Under the pieces are notes generated by a model that saw only the letters and a list, made by a program, of their open reading frames with translations, had not been told where the DNA came from and did not search any database. DNA of 64,000 nucleotides, taken from assembly GCF_036248255.1 (NCBI RefSeq), contig NZ_CP109178.1, positions 1,736,001 to 1,800,000 of the forward strand. The letters run 5' to 3'. Of this stretch, positions 26,042-34,553 are shown in pieces; within the stretch, counting starts at the first letter, position 1, and each line of letters begins with the position of its first letter. The stretch comes from Streptomyces sp. NBC_01717 (GTDB lineage: Bacteria > Actinomycetota > Actinomycetes > Streptomycetales > Streptomycetaceae). The position numbers and the translations under genes are program-made.

Positions 26042-27058
26042 TCAGACCGCCATATTCAGGACGATACGGAAGCGGGCTTCGCCGGACATCATGCGCTCGT
26101 ACGCCTGGGGCGCCTGGGCGAGCGGCACGACTTCGGTCATCGGGCGGACATCTCGGGCCTTGGCGAACCGAAGGCTGTCCTCGTTGTCGATGGAGCTGCC
26201 GGTCAGGCTTCCGGTGACCGTGCGGGTGCCGAAGATCAGGTCGGTGGTCTGCACCTGGACCGGGTCGGCGGCGGCACCGACGACCACCATGCGGCCGCGC
26301 GGCGCCAGCCCGGAGACCAGCGGCGACATCGAGGCACCGCTCGCGGCAGTCGCGACGACCGCGGCCGCGCCGCCCAGCTTCTGCAACTGCGCGCCGGCGT
26401 CCTCGGTGGAGCTGTCGATGTAGTGGTCGGCGCCGAGCCGCTTGGCCAACTCCGCCTTCCCCATGCCCCGGGCGATCGCGGCGACGCGGAACCCGAGCTT
26501 GTTCGCGTACTGCACGCCCAGGTGCCCAAGGCCGCCGATACCCTGCACGGCCACCAGCGCGCCCGGGACGCATTCGATCTGCCGGAGCGCACTGAACACA
26601 GTCAGCCCCGCGCACAGCAGCGGCGCCGCGTCGATCGAGTCGATCCCCTCAGGAATCCGGACCAGGCCGCTGGCCCTGGCGACCATCGACTCCGCATAGC
26701 CGCCGTCGACGTCACTGCCCGTCTGCGGCTGGTCCGCGCAGTTGACGAAGTCGCCACGCCGGCAGAAGTCGCACACTCCGCACTGGCCGCCCAGGAATCC
26801 CACGCCCACCCGCTCACCGACCCGCCATGTCGTCACCCCGGGACCGACCGCATCGATGACGCCGACGACCTCGTGCCCGGGGACCACCGGCGAGGACGGG
26901 TCGGGCCGCATCCCCTCGACGGCCACCACATCGGTGTGGCAGACCCCGCATGCCTCGACCCGCAGGCGCACATGTCCCAGCGGCGGCTCCTGCACCTCAC
27001 GCTCCACCAGCTCGAACTTCCGCGCCTCTGTGACCTCGAACGCTCGGTATGTGGACAT
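26042..27058 (-). CDS. Zinc-dependent alcohol dehydrogenase (MDR superfamily)
   Basis: 338 aa from the ATG at 27058 with AAGGAG upstream. The catalytic zinc ligands are in ACGVCHTD and GHE (PGHEVVGVI); the structural zinc site is CGVCDFCRRGDFVNC; the nucleotide-binding fold is VAVQGIGGLGHLGVQYA. It oxidises alcohols or reduces aldehydes with NAD(P). It is the first gene of a two-gene operon, with a TetR operator about 80 bp upstream. Confidence 0.93.
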   Translation of the reverse strand: MSTYRAFEVTEARKFELVEREVQEPPLGHVRLRVEACGVCHTDVVAVEGMRPDPSSPVVPGHEVVGVIDAVGPGVTTWRVGERVGVGFLGGQCGVCDFCRRGDFVNCADQPQTGSDVDGGYAESMVARASGLVRIPEGIDSIDAAPLLCAGLTVFSALRQIECVPGALVAVQGIGGLGHLGVQYANKLGFRVAAIARGMGKAELAKRLGADHYIDSSTEDAGAQLQKLGGAAAVVATAASGASMSPLVSGLAPRGRMVVVGAAADPVQVQTTDLIFGTRTVTGSLTGSSIDNEDSLRFAKARDVRPMTEVVPLAQAPQAYERMMSGEARFRIVLNMAV

Positions 27059-27134
27059 GGCACTCCTTGCTCGTCGGTGGCTCGCACGCCGGATCGCCCG
27101 CGAATACCGTCCGTGGACAGACGTCACATCCGGT

Positions 27135-27155
27135 CAATATGACCGGTCGTCTTAG
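27135..27155. promoter_or_regulatory. Candidate TetR operator at the alcohol dehydrogenase promoter
   Basis: On the minus strand this reads CTAAGACGA-CCGGTCATATTG, with the palindromic core GACCGGTC. It shares 17 of 21 bases with the site in front of the tetR gene. Confidence 0.65.
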
Positions 27156-27614
27156 CTCCACAATGGCTGGTCTTCCTGGGAGCGTCAAGTCAAGCGAGGA
27201 CACCGCGAGCTCCACCAACCGGTTGTCGATCGCTCCGCAGGACCATGGTGCTGCCGTAGTCGCGGTACAACTCGGCCACGGCCCGGCGCCCCTCGCCCCG
27301 TCGCGGATCCGGGAACCGAGATCACGTAGTCGAAGACGACGTCTTCGGCCGGCAGATCGAAGTAGTACCGTGTGGCACTGCCGCAGCAGCGGATGGACTT
27401 CCCCCTCCATCGCTACGGCAGCGACCGCCGCTGTCGCCCTCTGAAGCCCCCTGCGGCATCTCAGCGGGGACACCTCAGGGGCTTCCCCCAGGGGACAGCT
27501 GGGGGTTACCCCCCAACGAAGTCGGGGATTAACCCGGTCGCTCGGACGACGCCCGGTCCGTAGGTTCTGGGGTGGAATCGGAACACCGTTCCACTCAGCC
27601 TACGGAGGCCCCTC
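27156..27614. other. Gap with decayed NTF2-like coding fragment and a GC-rich inverted repeat
   Basis: On the minus strand around 27208-27370 two overlapping frames carry FDLPAEDVVFDYVISVPGS and RAVAELYRDYGSTMVLRS. Together these resemble the middle of a SnoaL/NTF2-like protein broken by a frameshift. Nearer the gtrA start, CCCCCAG...CTGGGGG forms a small hairpin. No intact gene is present. Confidence 0.35.
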
Positions 27615-28088
27615 GTGACCGCCCCTTCGCGTCCGCGGACGCGCACTCCTCATCCGCTCGTCGCGGCCTTCGTACGGTTCGTCGTGTGCGGTGGCGGTGT
27701 CGGGCTGGCGTCCAGCGGGGTACTCGTACTGCTCAACGACCGGATACCGATGGCCATTGCCAACGCGCTGGTCACCGTCGTCTCCACGGTCATCGCCACC
27801 GAATTGCACGGGCGGGTCTCCTTCCGGAGCAAGCGGAAGGGGTGGGGGGTCCATCTTCAGTCCGGGGTGACCGTCGCCGTGAGCTACGCGTTCACGACGG
27901 GGGCGCTGCTCTGCCTGTACGCCGTCCGGTCCGAGCCCTCGGCCCTGGTGGAGCAGACGGTCTATCTGTCGGCGTCCGCGCTGGCGGGGATCGGACGGTT
28001 CGCACTACTGCGGATTGTCGTCTTCGCCGACCGGACCCCGGCACCCGACGCCTCGCTCAGCAAGGCCGCGGTGGCGATGGCTGCGTGA
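27615..28088 (+). CDS. GtrA-family membrane protein
   Basis: 157 aa from a GTG at 27615 (GGAGG upstream). Four hydrophobic segments are visible (FVRFVVCGGGVGLASSGVLVL, IANALVTVVSTVIATEL, GVTVAVSYAFTTGALLCLYA, TVYLSASALAGIGRFALLRIV), with the GtrA pattern of charged residues around helix 2 (HGRVSFRSKRKGW). GtrA-like proteins take part in moving undecaprenyl-linked sugars across the membrane for polysaccharide or teichoic-acid decoration. It is monocistronic, with no adjacent glycosyltransferase. Confidence 0.85.
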   Translation: MTAPSRPRTRTPHPLVAAFVRFVVCGGGVGLASSGVLVLLNDRIPMAIANALVTVVSTVIATELHGRVSFRSKRKGWGVHLQSGVTVAVSYAFTTGALLCLYAVRSEPSALVEQTVYLSASALAGIGRFALLRIVVFADRTPAPDASLSKAAVAMAA

Positions 28089-28187
28089 GGTCGCCGCCTT
28101 TCCGCAAATCGCGGAATGCGTCGTCGCTACGTAATGGGCTCCCGGCCAGGGGCCTTCGCTGCTTCCTCGGCCTCGTTCCCGGCGACG

Positions 28188-30275
28188 TCAGTGCCGCCGC
28201 CTGCCGCCCCTGCCCCTGCCCCTTTCGCCCGGTCGGCGCCGCTGATGGCTGCGGCCGAGATGTGCGGCCGGCCGCCGACGGGCCTGCTCGGCGACCGTCC
28301 TCAGATCCGCCAGGCCCGCCTGGTCGGGATGACCGGATGCGAGAGCGGCCTCAAGAGCCTTGTGGGCGGAGAGTTCCTGGCTTCCCAGGATTTCGAGCAA
28401 GCCTTCGGGTCCCGCTGTCTCCAGGAGTTGGAGCAGACTCTCGGCGACCATGACGAGGCTCTCGGGCTCGTTGAGGTCCTCGGCACCGAGGACCTCCCGG
28501 CGCACCAGGACACTCAGGGCAGTGGGGCCGAGGAGCGGGTCGCCGCGCAGACCGCGCAGCAGGGCCTCGCCGTCCGGGTACGCGTCGACGAGCGCGTCCA
28601 GCATGACTTCGGCGCGAGTACGGAACGGGGTCGCGCGCACGGCGTCGGTCAGCTTCTGCAGCGCCTCGGCAGAGCTCTCCCGGGCGGCGACCCAGGCAGC
28701 GAGTTCGGTGCGGGCGGCATCCGGGTCGTAGTGCTCTGCGATGACACCCAGGAGCCCGGCGGCGGGGGCGTGGGCGAGTTCACCGACGCGCGGGGCATCA
28801 CGTCCTTCGGCGAGCAGCCGGCGGCGTACGGAATCGTGGCCGAGGGCGGTGAGACGGATCAACTCGACCGGCCCGTCGGTCAGTTCCGCCCGCCGCGCCT
28901 TGCTCCGCTCTTCGGCATCCTCGCTCTCCCCCTGTCCACCGGCGACGACGCCGAAGAGCTCGGCGAGCTCCGGCGGCATCCCGGCGGGCGGCAGCACGGA
29001 CTCCTCGAGCGGTATGTCGAGGAAGACCGGGTCGGCCATGCCCTCGTGCCGCTTGATCGCGCCCAGGTCCTCCAGCACGTCCAATGCGGTGCGCAGATCA
29101 CGGTCCGCATGTCCGAGTTCCAACTGCCAGGCGTAGTGCCCGGTCAGGTCGTACTCGGTGCGGTAGCTCAGGTGCAGCGAGTCGCGCAACCGGGGCCAGG
29201 GCATGGCGTGCGGCAGGCTGTAGAGGGTGTTGAGAACATCCGGCACGATGTCCTCGAAGCTGTCGAAGAGCATCGACCCGACGTGTCGGCCACTGCGGGT
29301 GCCCAGGAGTGCCACGCGCAGCTCGGGGAAGGTCTCGAAGGCGTGCCGCCACAGCGAGAGCGGGTCCTGCAGCAAGGGCTGCGCCTTGGCAACCGCGTAC
29401 AGCCGCCCCTTGACCACCCGTACCAGCCGGGCCTTCTTCGCCCACTCGACCGCAAGCCCCAGCCGCGGCAGCTGCGTGGAGGAGCGCGCCGTATCCACCG
29501 CGTCGCCTGTCCCCAGCTCGGCAACGAGGGCTCGCGCGTCCGCCATTCGCAGGTTGCCCGTCGCGGTGAGCGCGCGCCCCTCAGGGCCCGCCCAGTCGGC
29601 GATCCCTCGCAGCCACCGCAGCGCGCGGGACGTCTCGGCGCGTGCACGCAGCTCCTTCTCGGCGGGCAGCAGGACCGGCAGCTGCGGTTCGGCACGTGTC
29701 ACTTCTGCCGGGCCGCGCGTCAGGTGGTTGCGCAACACCTCGTCCAGTACGTCCTGGTCGTACGGCACCTCGCCTTGCTGAGCCTGCTCCACGAAGCTTT
29801 CAAGCGCCGCCGGATCCTGGACATCGACCCCCTGCTCGGCTGCGGTGACCGCCCAGAACTTCGCCAATCCCCAGCGGCCGCGGTCAGCCATGGCGGGGGC
29901 GAACTGCGGTGTGAGGGACTCGATCGCAGCAAGGTTGTCGGCCGACGAGGCCCCGCGCGGGTCGCTGAGGCCCATCGCATCGAGGTAGCGCAGCAGAGCC
30001 GCAAGTGTGCCGGGCGCATCCGCCGGCTCTTCGCCGGGCAGCACGGTGACTGCGCGCGGCACCCAGTCCAGCAGATACTCCTCGATGTGCCTGGGCTCCC
30101 ACAGCCCCAGCCGCCCGTCGCAGGTACCTCGGTGGCGATAATCGAGCGCCGTCTCGACGAAGAACGGGTCCACGCTCTCGCCCCGCTCGCGGGCCCACTG
30201 ACCCATCCGGCGGATCAGCAGCGAACGCGCCGCCTCGAATTCCTCGGTCTCCTCGGGCGCGAAGAACATCCTCAT
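28188..30275 (-). CDS. Large conserved protein of unknown function
   Basis: 695 aa from the ATG at 30275. The protein is rich in helices, Leu and acidic residues (EEFEAARSLLIRRMGQWARERGESVDPFFVETALDYRHRG near the N-terminus). A central winged-helix-like part follows (LGLAVEWAKKARLVRVVKGRLYAVAKAQPLLQDP, and YAWQLELGHADRDLRTALDVLEDLGAIKRHEG). A basic, Arg/Gly-rich tail (RRPAAHLGRSHQRRRPGERG) ends the protein. No signal peptide, membrane segment or catalytic motif is recognised. The winged-helix look and basic tail would fit nucleic-acid binding, but that is inference. It is monocistronic. Confidence 0.8.
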   Translation of the reverse strand: MRMFFAPEETEEFEAARSLLIRRMGQWARERGESVDPFFVETALDYRHRGTCDGRLGLWEPRHIEEYLLDWVPRAVTVLPGEEPADAPGTLAALLRYLDAMGLSDPRGASSADNLAAIESLTPQFAPAMADRGRWGLAKFWAVTAAEQGVDVQDPAALESFVEQAQQGEVPYDQDVLDEVLRNHLTRGPAEVTRAEPQLPVLLPAEKELRARAETSRALRWLRGIADWAGPEGRALTATGNLRMADARALVAELGTGDAVDTARSSTQLPRLGLAVEWAKKARLVRVVKGRLYAVAKAQPLLQDPLSLWRHAFETFPELRVALLGTRSGRHVGSMLFDSFEDIVPDVLNTLYSLPHAMPWPRLRDSLHLSYRTEYDLTGHYAWQLELGHADRDLRTALDVLEDLGAIKRHEGMADPVFLDIPLEESVLPPAGMPPELAELFGVVAGGQGESEDAEERSKARRAELTDGPVELIRLTALGHDSVRRRLLAEGRDAPRVGELAHAPAAGLLGVIAEHYDPDAARTELAAWVAARESSAEALQKLTDAVRATPFRTRAEVMLDALVDAYPDGEALLRGLRGDPLLGPTALSVLVRREVLGAEDLNEPESLVMVAESLLQLLETAGPEGLLEILGSQELSAHKALEAALASGHPDQAGLADLRTVAEQARRRPAAHLGRSHQRRRPGERGRGRGGRRRH

Positions 30276-30982
30276 CACACCGGCCCTGCCTGTCCTGTCG
30301 TACGGCCGCCGTCCCACAGCATGCCAGCGGCCCCGGGCCCGATGGAGATCGTGGTTCCGCGGGACCAGGCGGTCACTATTGAACCGTAACCGGTCCGCCG
30401 GCGGACGCAGATGCTGACGGGGGGACGAGATGATTCTGCACTGTCTGCAGCGGTTCCCCGTTCGGTTCAGGGTGCTGTGAAAAGTGCGGGAAGCGGGAGC
30501 GAGGGCTGGGCTCAGGTGAGCAATGCAGCCCCGGACGATGGCGCCCCACGGGTCGCAGCGGCCGGTGGGTCCCGGCGACCGGTCCGGCGTCTGGAGGCGA
30601 CCGCGTGCTCGCCTTGCCCCTTCCACTCTTCGTCGCCGCCTCCTCGCACTGTGCGACAGCAGCCGGGGCAGTATGCGCCGCGCCGGGGCTGGGGACGCCA
30701 TGTCTCGGTGCGCGGCCATCTGCGGCCTCGGCCCTCGGCCCGCATGGTGCCCGAGTCGTACGCGGGCCAACTGGCCGGTGAAGGTGCTACCGAAGTCGTC
30801 GTGTGGGTCGGCGCGTTGACCGTCTGCTGACCGGAATCGGCTGCGACGCGCGCGCCGGATCCCTCGCCCATTGGTACGCCGATGGAGAGACTCTCGACAC
30901 CGGGCGTCTACCCATGGGTAACTCCCGCTGATTTGATGTGGGTTGCTCGATCCACCCCCCATCCGCAGAAGCAGGAGACCCC
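30276..30982. other. Intergenic region before the split phosphodiesterase gene
   Basis: About 700 bp. Several long open frames exist on both strands, but none has a ribosome site plus a recognisable domain. A perfect 12-bp palindrome TACCCATGGGTA at 30909-30920, 63 bp upstream of the next start, is the only notable site and may be an operator. Confidence 0.45.
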
Positions 30983-31141
30983 GTGCCGCTCACCGCGCTC
31001 CGTCGCACCTCCGGCGTGACTCTGTCCGCCGCGCTCGTCGCCGTCACGCTGGCCGCACATGCTCCTCAGGCATCGGCCGCCGGCACCCCGTCACTGAGGG
31101 TTCTCACCTACAACACGTTCCTGATCGGTACTATGGCCTAA
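30983..31141 (+). pseudogene. 5' part of secreted sphingomyelinase/EEP phosphodiesterase gene, split by the integrated element
   Basis: GTG at 30983 with GGAG upstream. A signal peptide (VPLTALRRTSGVTLSAALVA, cleavage near QASA) is followed by SLRVLTYNTFL, the first strand of the endonuclease/exonuclease/phosphatase fold with its metal-binding Asn. The frame then enters element DNA and stops at 31139. The remaining 279 codons lie at 45844-46683. Joining at the shared core gives YNTFL-MSKNLYPNWGQDHRA in frame, the normal sequence of bacterial sphingomyelinase C-type enzymes. Confidence 0.88.
31119..31125. other. attL core of the integrated element
   Basis: Core TCCTGAT, also present at 45839-45845. 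The element-side arm to its right (31126-31149) contains CTAACTGTACTG, the inverse of CAGTACACTTAG beside the other end. The chromosomal side is the phosphodiesterase coding sequence. Confidence 0.8.
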
Positions 31142-31162
31142 CTGTACTGACGAGGGGGCGGG

Positions 31163-32752
31163 ATGAACCACGCTGAGGAACGTCCGTATGACGGGTGCGG
31201 GAAGTGCTTCGTAGCCGTACGTCGACTGTCACGGAAGTCCGATGCGACGTGGTCACCCGCACGTCAGCGGGACAATGTGCTGTCGGCCGTAGCCAGCGTA
31301 GGCGGGCACGTCATTGCGTGGGCGGACGACTGGGAGATCTCCGGAGCCACAAATCCCCTGGACCGCCCTCAGCTTGGTCCATGGCTGCGTAACGAGCGTG
31401 GTCCCTACGACGGTGTGGCCGGCGCAGCCGTTGACCGAATCGGGCGGAGCCTCGTCGACTGCCTGAACACCGGATTCAGGATGCGCGATGAAGGCAAGCT
31501 ACTCGTCACGTACGGCCACGTCGGGCCGTGGGACCTGTCAGACCCCGTCGACGAAGACCGCTTCATCATGGAGGCGTGGGGCGCGCAGCGGGAACTACGC
31601 GCAACACAAGGGCGCAACCGGGACGAGACAACGAAGGCCCGGAACCAAGGGCGCAAGCGGGGAAAGCACGCGTACGGATACCGGTACGTGCGACTCCACC
31701 CGAAGGCGGGCATCGATCACGTGGCCCTGGACCGGGGCGAAGAGATGCCGCCCGACGTACGCGAGAGAGAGAACGCGTGCGAGATTATCCGCGACGTCGC
31801 GCGCCGCATCCTGTCGGACGAGACCGGCGAAACCACGGAGTACAGCGAGGCAGCCAGGCTCACGCGGACGGGTGTCTACTCCCCTGCGGATCACGAGCGG
31901 GTCATGAGCGGCAGGGAGCCGCGGGGCGGTCCGTGGGACGGTGCTGCACTGAAGAAGATGCTCGTGTCGGAGGCGGCTCTCGGCTATCTCATGCACCTGG
32001 AACGCCCCGTCATCGACGACAAGGGCCTTCCCGTCCGTGTGGCTCCCGGCTTGTGGGGCCGTGCAACCCGTGACGCCCTCGTGGCGAAGCTGGGGCCGAA
32101 GGTGCCACGGCAGAAGCGAGCACAGTCCGGCACTCACTTGCTCTCGTCCGTCGCCCTGTGCGGGATCTGCGGATTCCGTCTGTACCGAAGTGGCCTCCCC
32201 GTCGCCATGACGTGCAAGTCGCGGGCCAAGGGGCTGTCCAACTGCCAGCCCTCACCGACCATCCAAGTTTCGATCTTGGAGGAGAGCGTCACGGGTTGGT
32301 TCCTGGAGACGTTCGGGGATCACGCATTCATGGAAACGGTCTACGACCCGGGCAACGGGGTGGAAGAGGCACTGGACGAGGTACTCACCGCGCGAAACCG
32401 ACTCCGCGACGACCGTGCGGCAGGGCTGTACGAGGACGAGGACGACGCCGCGTGGTACCGCACTCGGTACAGCGAACTGACGGCGGAAATCAAGCGGTTG
32501 CGTGCCGTGCCGATCCGCCCGGCAGGCATGGTTACGCGCCCGACCGGTAAGACGGTGGCGTCGGAGTGGGACGCCGCGCCCGACGATGGCGCCCGGCGTC
32601 AACTGCTGAGCGAATTCGGGATCACTGTGAAGGTACGGCCGGAGGGGCACTCGCCTCGTTGGCAACCTCTCGTGAACGGTGAGGATCCCGACGCAGGGGC
32701 GGACAAGGCGTTCCGCATCATGGCGTCGCGGTCCGTCGCGTCGGCTTCGTAG
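31163..32752 (+). CDS. Large serine integrase/recombinase
   Basis: 529 aa, ATG at 31163 with GAGGGGGCGGG upstream, only 38 bp inside attL. The resolvase domain has RLSRKSDATWSPARQRDNV with the likely nucleophile at Ser23, and AAVDRIGRSLVD (the DR...R motif). The recombinase domain follows (RNQGRKRGKHAYGYR), then a zinc ribbon with CGICGFRLY and a later Cys pair, a coiled-coil (LDEVLTARNRLRDDRA), and a C-terminal beta part. The length is normal for phage-type large serine integrases, which join attP and attB without host factors. The partner excision factor is not recognised; a small protein elsewhere in the element may serve. Confidence 0.93.
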   Translation: MNHAEERPYDGCGKCFVAVRRLSRKSDATWSPARQRDNVLSAVASVGGHVIAWADDWEISGATNPLDRPQLGPWLRNERGPYDGVAGAAVDRIGRSLVDCLNTGFRMRDEGKLLVTYGHVGPWDLSDPVDEDRFIMEAWGAQRELRATQGRNRDETTKARNQGRKRGKHAYGYRYVRLHPKAGIDHVALDRGEEMPPDVRERENACEIIRDVARRILSDETGETTEYSEAARLTRTGVYSPADHERVMSGREPRGGPWDGAALKKMLVSEAALGYLMHLERPVIDDKGLPVRVAPGLWGRATRDALVAKLGPKVPRQKRAQSGTHLLSSVALCGICGFRLYRSGLPVAMTCKSRAKGLSNCQPSPTIQVSILEESVTGWFLETFGDHAFMETVYDPGNGVEEALDEVLTARNRLRDDRAAGLYEDEDDAAWYRTRYSELTAEIKRLRAVPIRPAGMVTRPTGKTVASEWDAAPDDGARRQLLSEFGITVKVRPEGHSPRWQPLVNGEDPDAGADKAFRIMASRSVASAS

Positions 32753-32767
32753 CCTCACCAACGCAGG

Positions 32768-32797
32768 AGAGCCCCCGTCGACAACGGCGGGGGCTCT
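32768..32797 (+). terminator. Terminator after the integrase
   Basis: Perfect 10-bp stem AGAGCCCCCG / CGGGGGCTCT, 15 bp after the integrase stop and 12 bp from the end of the convergent small gene. Confidence 0.85.
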
Positions 32798-32809
32798 GTT
32801 GTGCGCTTG

Positions 32810-33031
32810 CTACTCGGAGGGCTTGCTCCACGGGCCGGCCGGCGGGCGCTCCGGAAGCTTCGCGCCTGGCCGTCGCAGGTACCACCTGACGAACTCCCGC
32901 AGGACGCGCCCGCGGGGACTACGTCCTTCAGGATGCATGGACTTCGTGGCTGCTAGGAACGGCTCCCACTCGTCGTCAGGCATGCGGAAGCGACGAGGGG
33001 TGTCGTACTCGCTGTCAGGCTGCTCGGTCAT
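32810..33031 (-). CDS. Small ribbon-helix-helix (Arc/MetJ-like) DNA-binding protein
   Basis: 73 aa. The pattern is a beta strand (PRRFRMPDDEW), helix A (EPFLAATKSM), turn with basic residues, and helix B (SPRGRVLREFVRWYLRR), which fits ribbon-helix-helix dimers that bind tandem operator repeats. The gene faces away from the 33230 gene, and the 200 bp between them contains four copies of CGTRGCYACAAG, its probable binding sites. It is the best candidate for the element's repressor or copy-control protein. Confidence 0.75.
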   Translation of the reverse strand: MTEQPDSEYDTPRRFRMPDDEWEPFLAATKSMHPEGRSPRGRVLREFVRWYLRRPGAKLPERPPAGPWSKPSE

Positions 33032-33040
33032 GGGACCACC

Positions 33041-33157
33041 GTAGCTAACTCGTGGCTACAAGGCGACGTGGGCGAAGGTTCCGGCTCGTAGCTACAAGAT
33101 TCCTTCACAAGTGGCTTGCCTTGTGGCTACAAGTGGGTCTAGTTTCGTAGCCACAAG
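33041..33157. repeat. Operator array of CGTRGCYACAAG repeats
   Basis: Copies at 33051-33062, 33087-33098, 33120-33133 (as the near-palindrome CTTGTGGCTACAAG) and 33146-33157, plus a partial GTAGCTAA at 33041-33048. Starts are spaced 36, 35 and 24 bp apart, close to multiples of 12. They lie in the divergent promoter region of the ribbon-helix-helix gene. Confidence 0.8.
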
Positions 33158-33169
33158 GAACGACACGAC

Positions 33170-33207
33170 AAAGGGCCCGCTGAGTCTTGGCGGACGACGG
33201 GCCCTTT
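33170..33207 (+). promoter_or_regulatory. Leader stem-loop upstream of zinc-ribbon gene
   Basis: Perfect 10-bp arms AAAGGGCCCG / CGGGCCCTTT separated by an 18-nt loop, ending 22 bp before the next start. There is no U-run, so an attenuator, a protein-binding leader or a weak terminator is possible. Confidence 0.5.
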
Positions 33208-33229
33208 GACTCCACGAAGGAGCCTCACC

Positions 33230-33922
33230 ATGCTCGCACAGCTCACGGTCCTCGGGTCTGAGATCCTCCCCGGCGACGTCCTGGCGCTCAAGCCGAACCG
33301 CCCCGTGGAGGAGATCGGATCCGTCCAGGGCCTCTCGATCTCCCTCCACCTGGAGGACGCTGGCATCTACATCGTGTGGGCCGCACGCCGCTACCTCGTC
33401 ACCCGCAAGACCCTCGACGAGACCCCCACGTCGACGGCGCTCGTCGTCGGCCCGATCGACACCGCCGACGCCCGCGACTTCCTCCGTGGCCACGCGATCG
33501 ACGTCGCGGAACAGACGGGCACTGTCGCGACCTATGCCCTTCACGCGGACTACACCGTGACCGACTTCGACGCGGTGTACGTCCTCGGACGCGCGGCGGA
33601 GCTGCGGGACTGCGCGACCCTCGTCCTCGTCGCGGAGGCGCTGGCGGCCGGCATGCCCGTGCACGAGGCGTCGAACCCGCAGGCGGCTGGCTACTGCGTC
33701 TGCGGGCTGGCGCAGAGCGTGCACGTCCTGCGGGACCGGCATGGCGTGATCCAGTGCCACGAGTGCCAGGGGCTAACGATGGGCTGCGCGCACTGCGGCG
33801 AGTACGGCGACGCGGAGGAGTTGACCCTCGTCGAAGAGGGCGCCACGTTCTCCCCCGTACACGCCGCGTGCCTGGCGGAGGCTCGTCGGGTGCGACCGGG
33901 AGCGGCGTACGTGACCGCCTGA
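33230..33922 (+). CDS. Element-encoded protein with C-terminal zinc-ribbon motifs, function unknown
   Basis: 230 aa from the ATG at 33230, which has GAAGGAG 8 bases upstream. The N-terminal two-thirds are alpha/beta without a recognised family (PVEEIGSVQGLSISLHLEDAG, DARDFLRGHAIDVAEQTG). The C-terminal third has paired cysteines, GYCVCGLAQ, then IQCHECQGLTMGCAHCGEYG, which look like one or two zinc ribbons. It is the first plus-strand gene beyond the operator array and so is probably under control of the ribbon-helix-helix protein. Confidence 0.75.
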   Translation: MLAQLTVLGSEILPGDVLALKPNRPVEEIGSVQGLSISLHLEDAGIYIVWAARRYLVTRKTLDETPTSTALVVGPIDTADARDFLRGHAIDVAEQTGTVATYALHADYTVTDFDAVYVLGRAAELRDCATLVLVAEALAAGMPVHEASNPQAAGYCVCGLAQSVHVLRDRHGVIQCHECQGLTMGCAHCGEYGDAEELTLVEEGATFSPVHAACLAEARRVRPGAAYVTA

Positions 33923-33941
33923 CGTAACCCGCTGTGACGGA

Positions 33942-33973
33942 ATGCCTCGCCCTCTTCGGAGGAGCGGGGCATC
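33942..33973 (+). terminator. Probable terminator
   Basis: Imperfect hairpin ATGCCTCGCCCTC-TTCG-GAGGAGCGGGGCAT, 20 bp after the zinc-ribbon gene stop. Confidence 0.55.
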
Positions 33974-34553
33974 CGCGCGTCCGGGGCGGCTACTCGTCGA
34001 CGTCCCCCGACGCCTCCCCGGGGGCTGCTGGACAAACTTTTGTCCAATCCGAAGATGGACTTGCAGCGTGACCCACTCCTGAGATTGGGGTCCTAGTTTG
34101 GCCTGTGTCTACTGTGTCCCAGTTTGCGCCCTGGATTCGCGGTCAGTCTGGCCAAAAAGACAAACTAACCCCCTACTTTCATTCTCTCTAAGACGCGTTA
34201 AGGAGAAAGGAAAAGTAGGGGTTAGTTTGGCTTTTTGTCCTCAGTCTGTCCGCGCCCCGTCGGAGGCCGCTCGTCGACGAGGAGGAGCGGGGGTGGGCGG
34301 GTCGACGGAGGCTGCCAGAAACCGGTAACGATTCCATCTCGGAGCGTCACATTTGGCGATTCCCGCCCCATAACGTAGGTAGAGGGATGGCGATGACAGG
34401 CACTCTCAATATCCCGATTTGATAACGAGATTGCGGGATAATGCCCGGTTTGGACCTTTATGGGTGTGATGTCGTGACACATCGCCGACATAACTAAGAC
34501 AGAGGGGAAAACGCGCGGCCGGCGAGTGGCACGGCTCCGAACCCTCGAAAGCT
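33974..34553. other. AT-richer non-coding region, candidate replication origin
   Basis: No gene is visible. Base composition is clearly less GC-rich than the surroundings, notably 34080-34240 and 34320-34510. It holds several AGTTTGGC-like repeats (34094, about 34130, 34144 and 34223), a long inverted repeat at 34152-34237, and TATCCCG/CGGGATA arms at 34410-34440. The element encodes a primase-polymerase-like protein, so an origin here is a reasonable inference. Confidence 0.45.
34152..34237. repeat. Long imperfect inverted repeat
   Basis: Left arm CCAAAAAGACAAACTAACCC and onward to CCTACTTT (34152-34179); right arm AAAGTAGGGG then TTAGTTTGGCTTTTTG (34212-34237). About 26 paired positions with one bulge and one mismatch, around a 32-nt spacer containing GACGCGTT. 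Confidence 0.8.

Noticed and set aside
28116..30389. 757-codon plus-strand frame opposite the 695-aa unknown protein
   Set aside because: The minus-strand frame has better protein character and normal third-position GC; the plus frame is Gly/Arg/Gln low complexity.
33041..33157. CRISPR-like array
   Set aside because: The repeats are only 12 bp, partly palindromic, irregularly spaced, and there are no spacers of constant length or cas genes.
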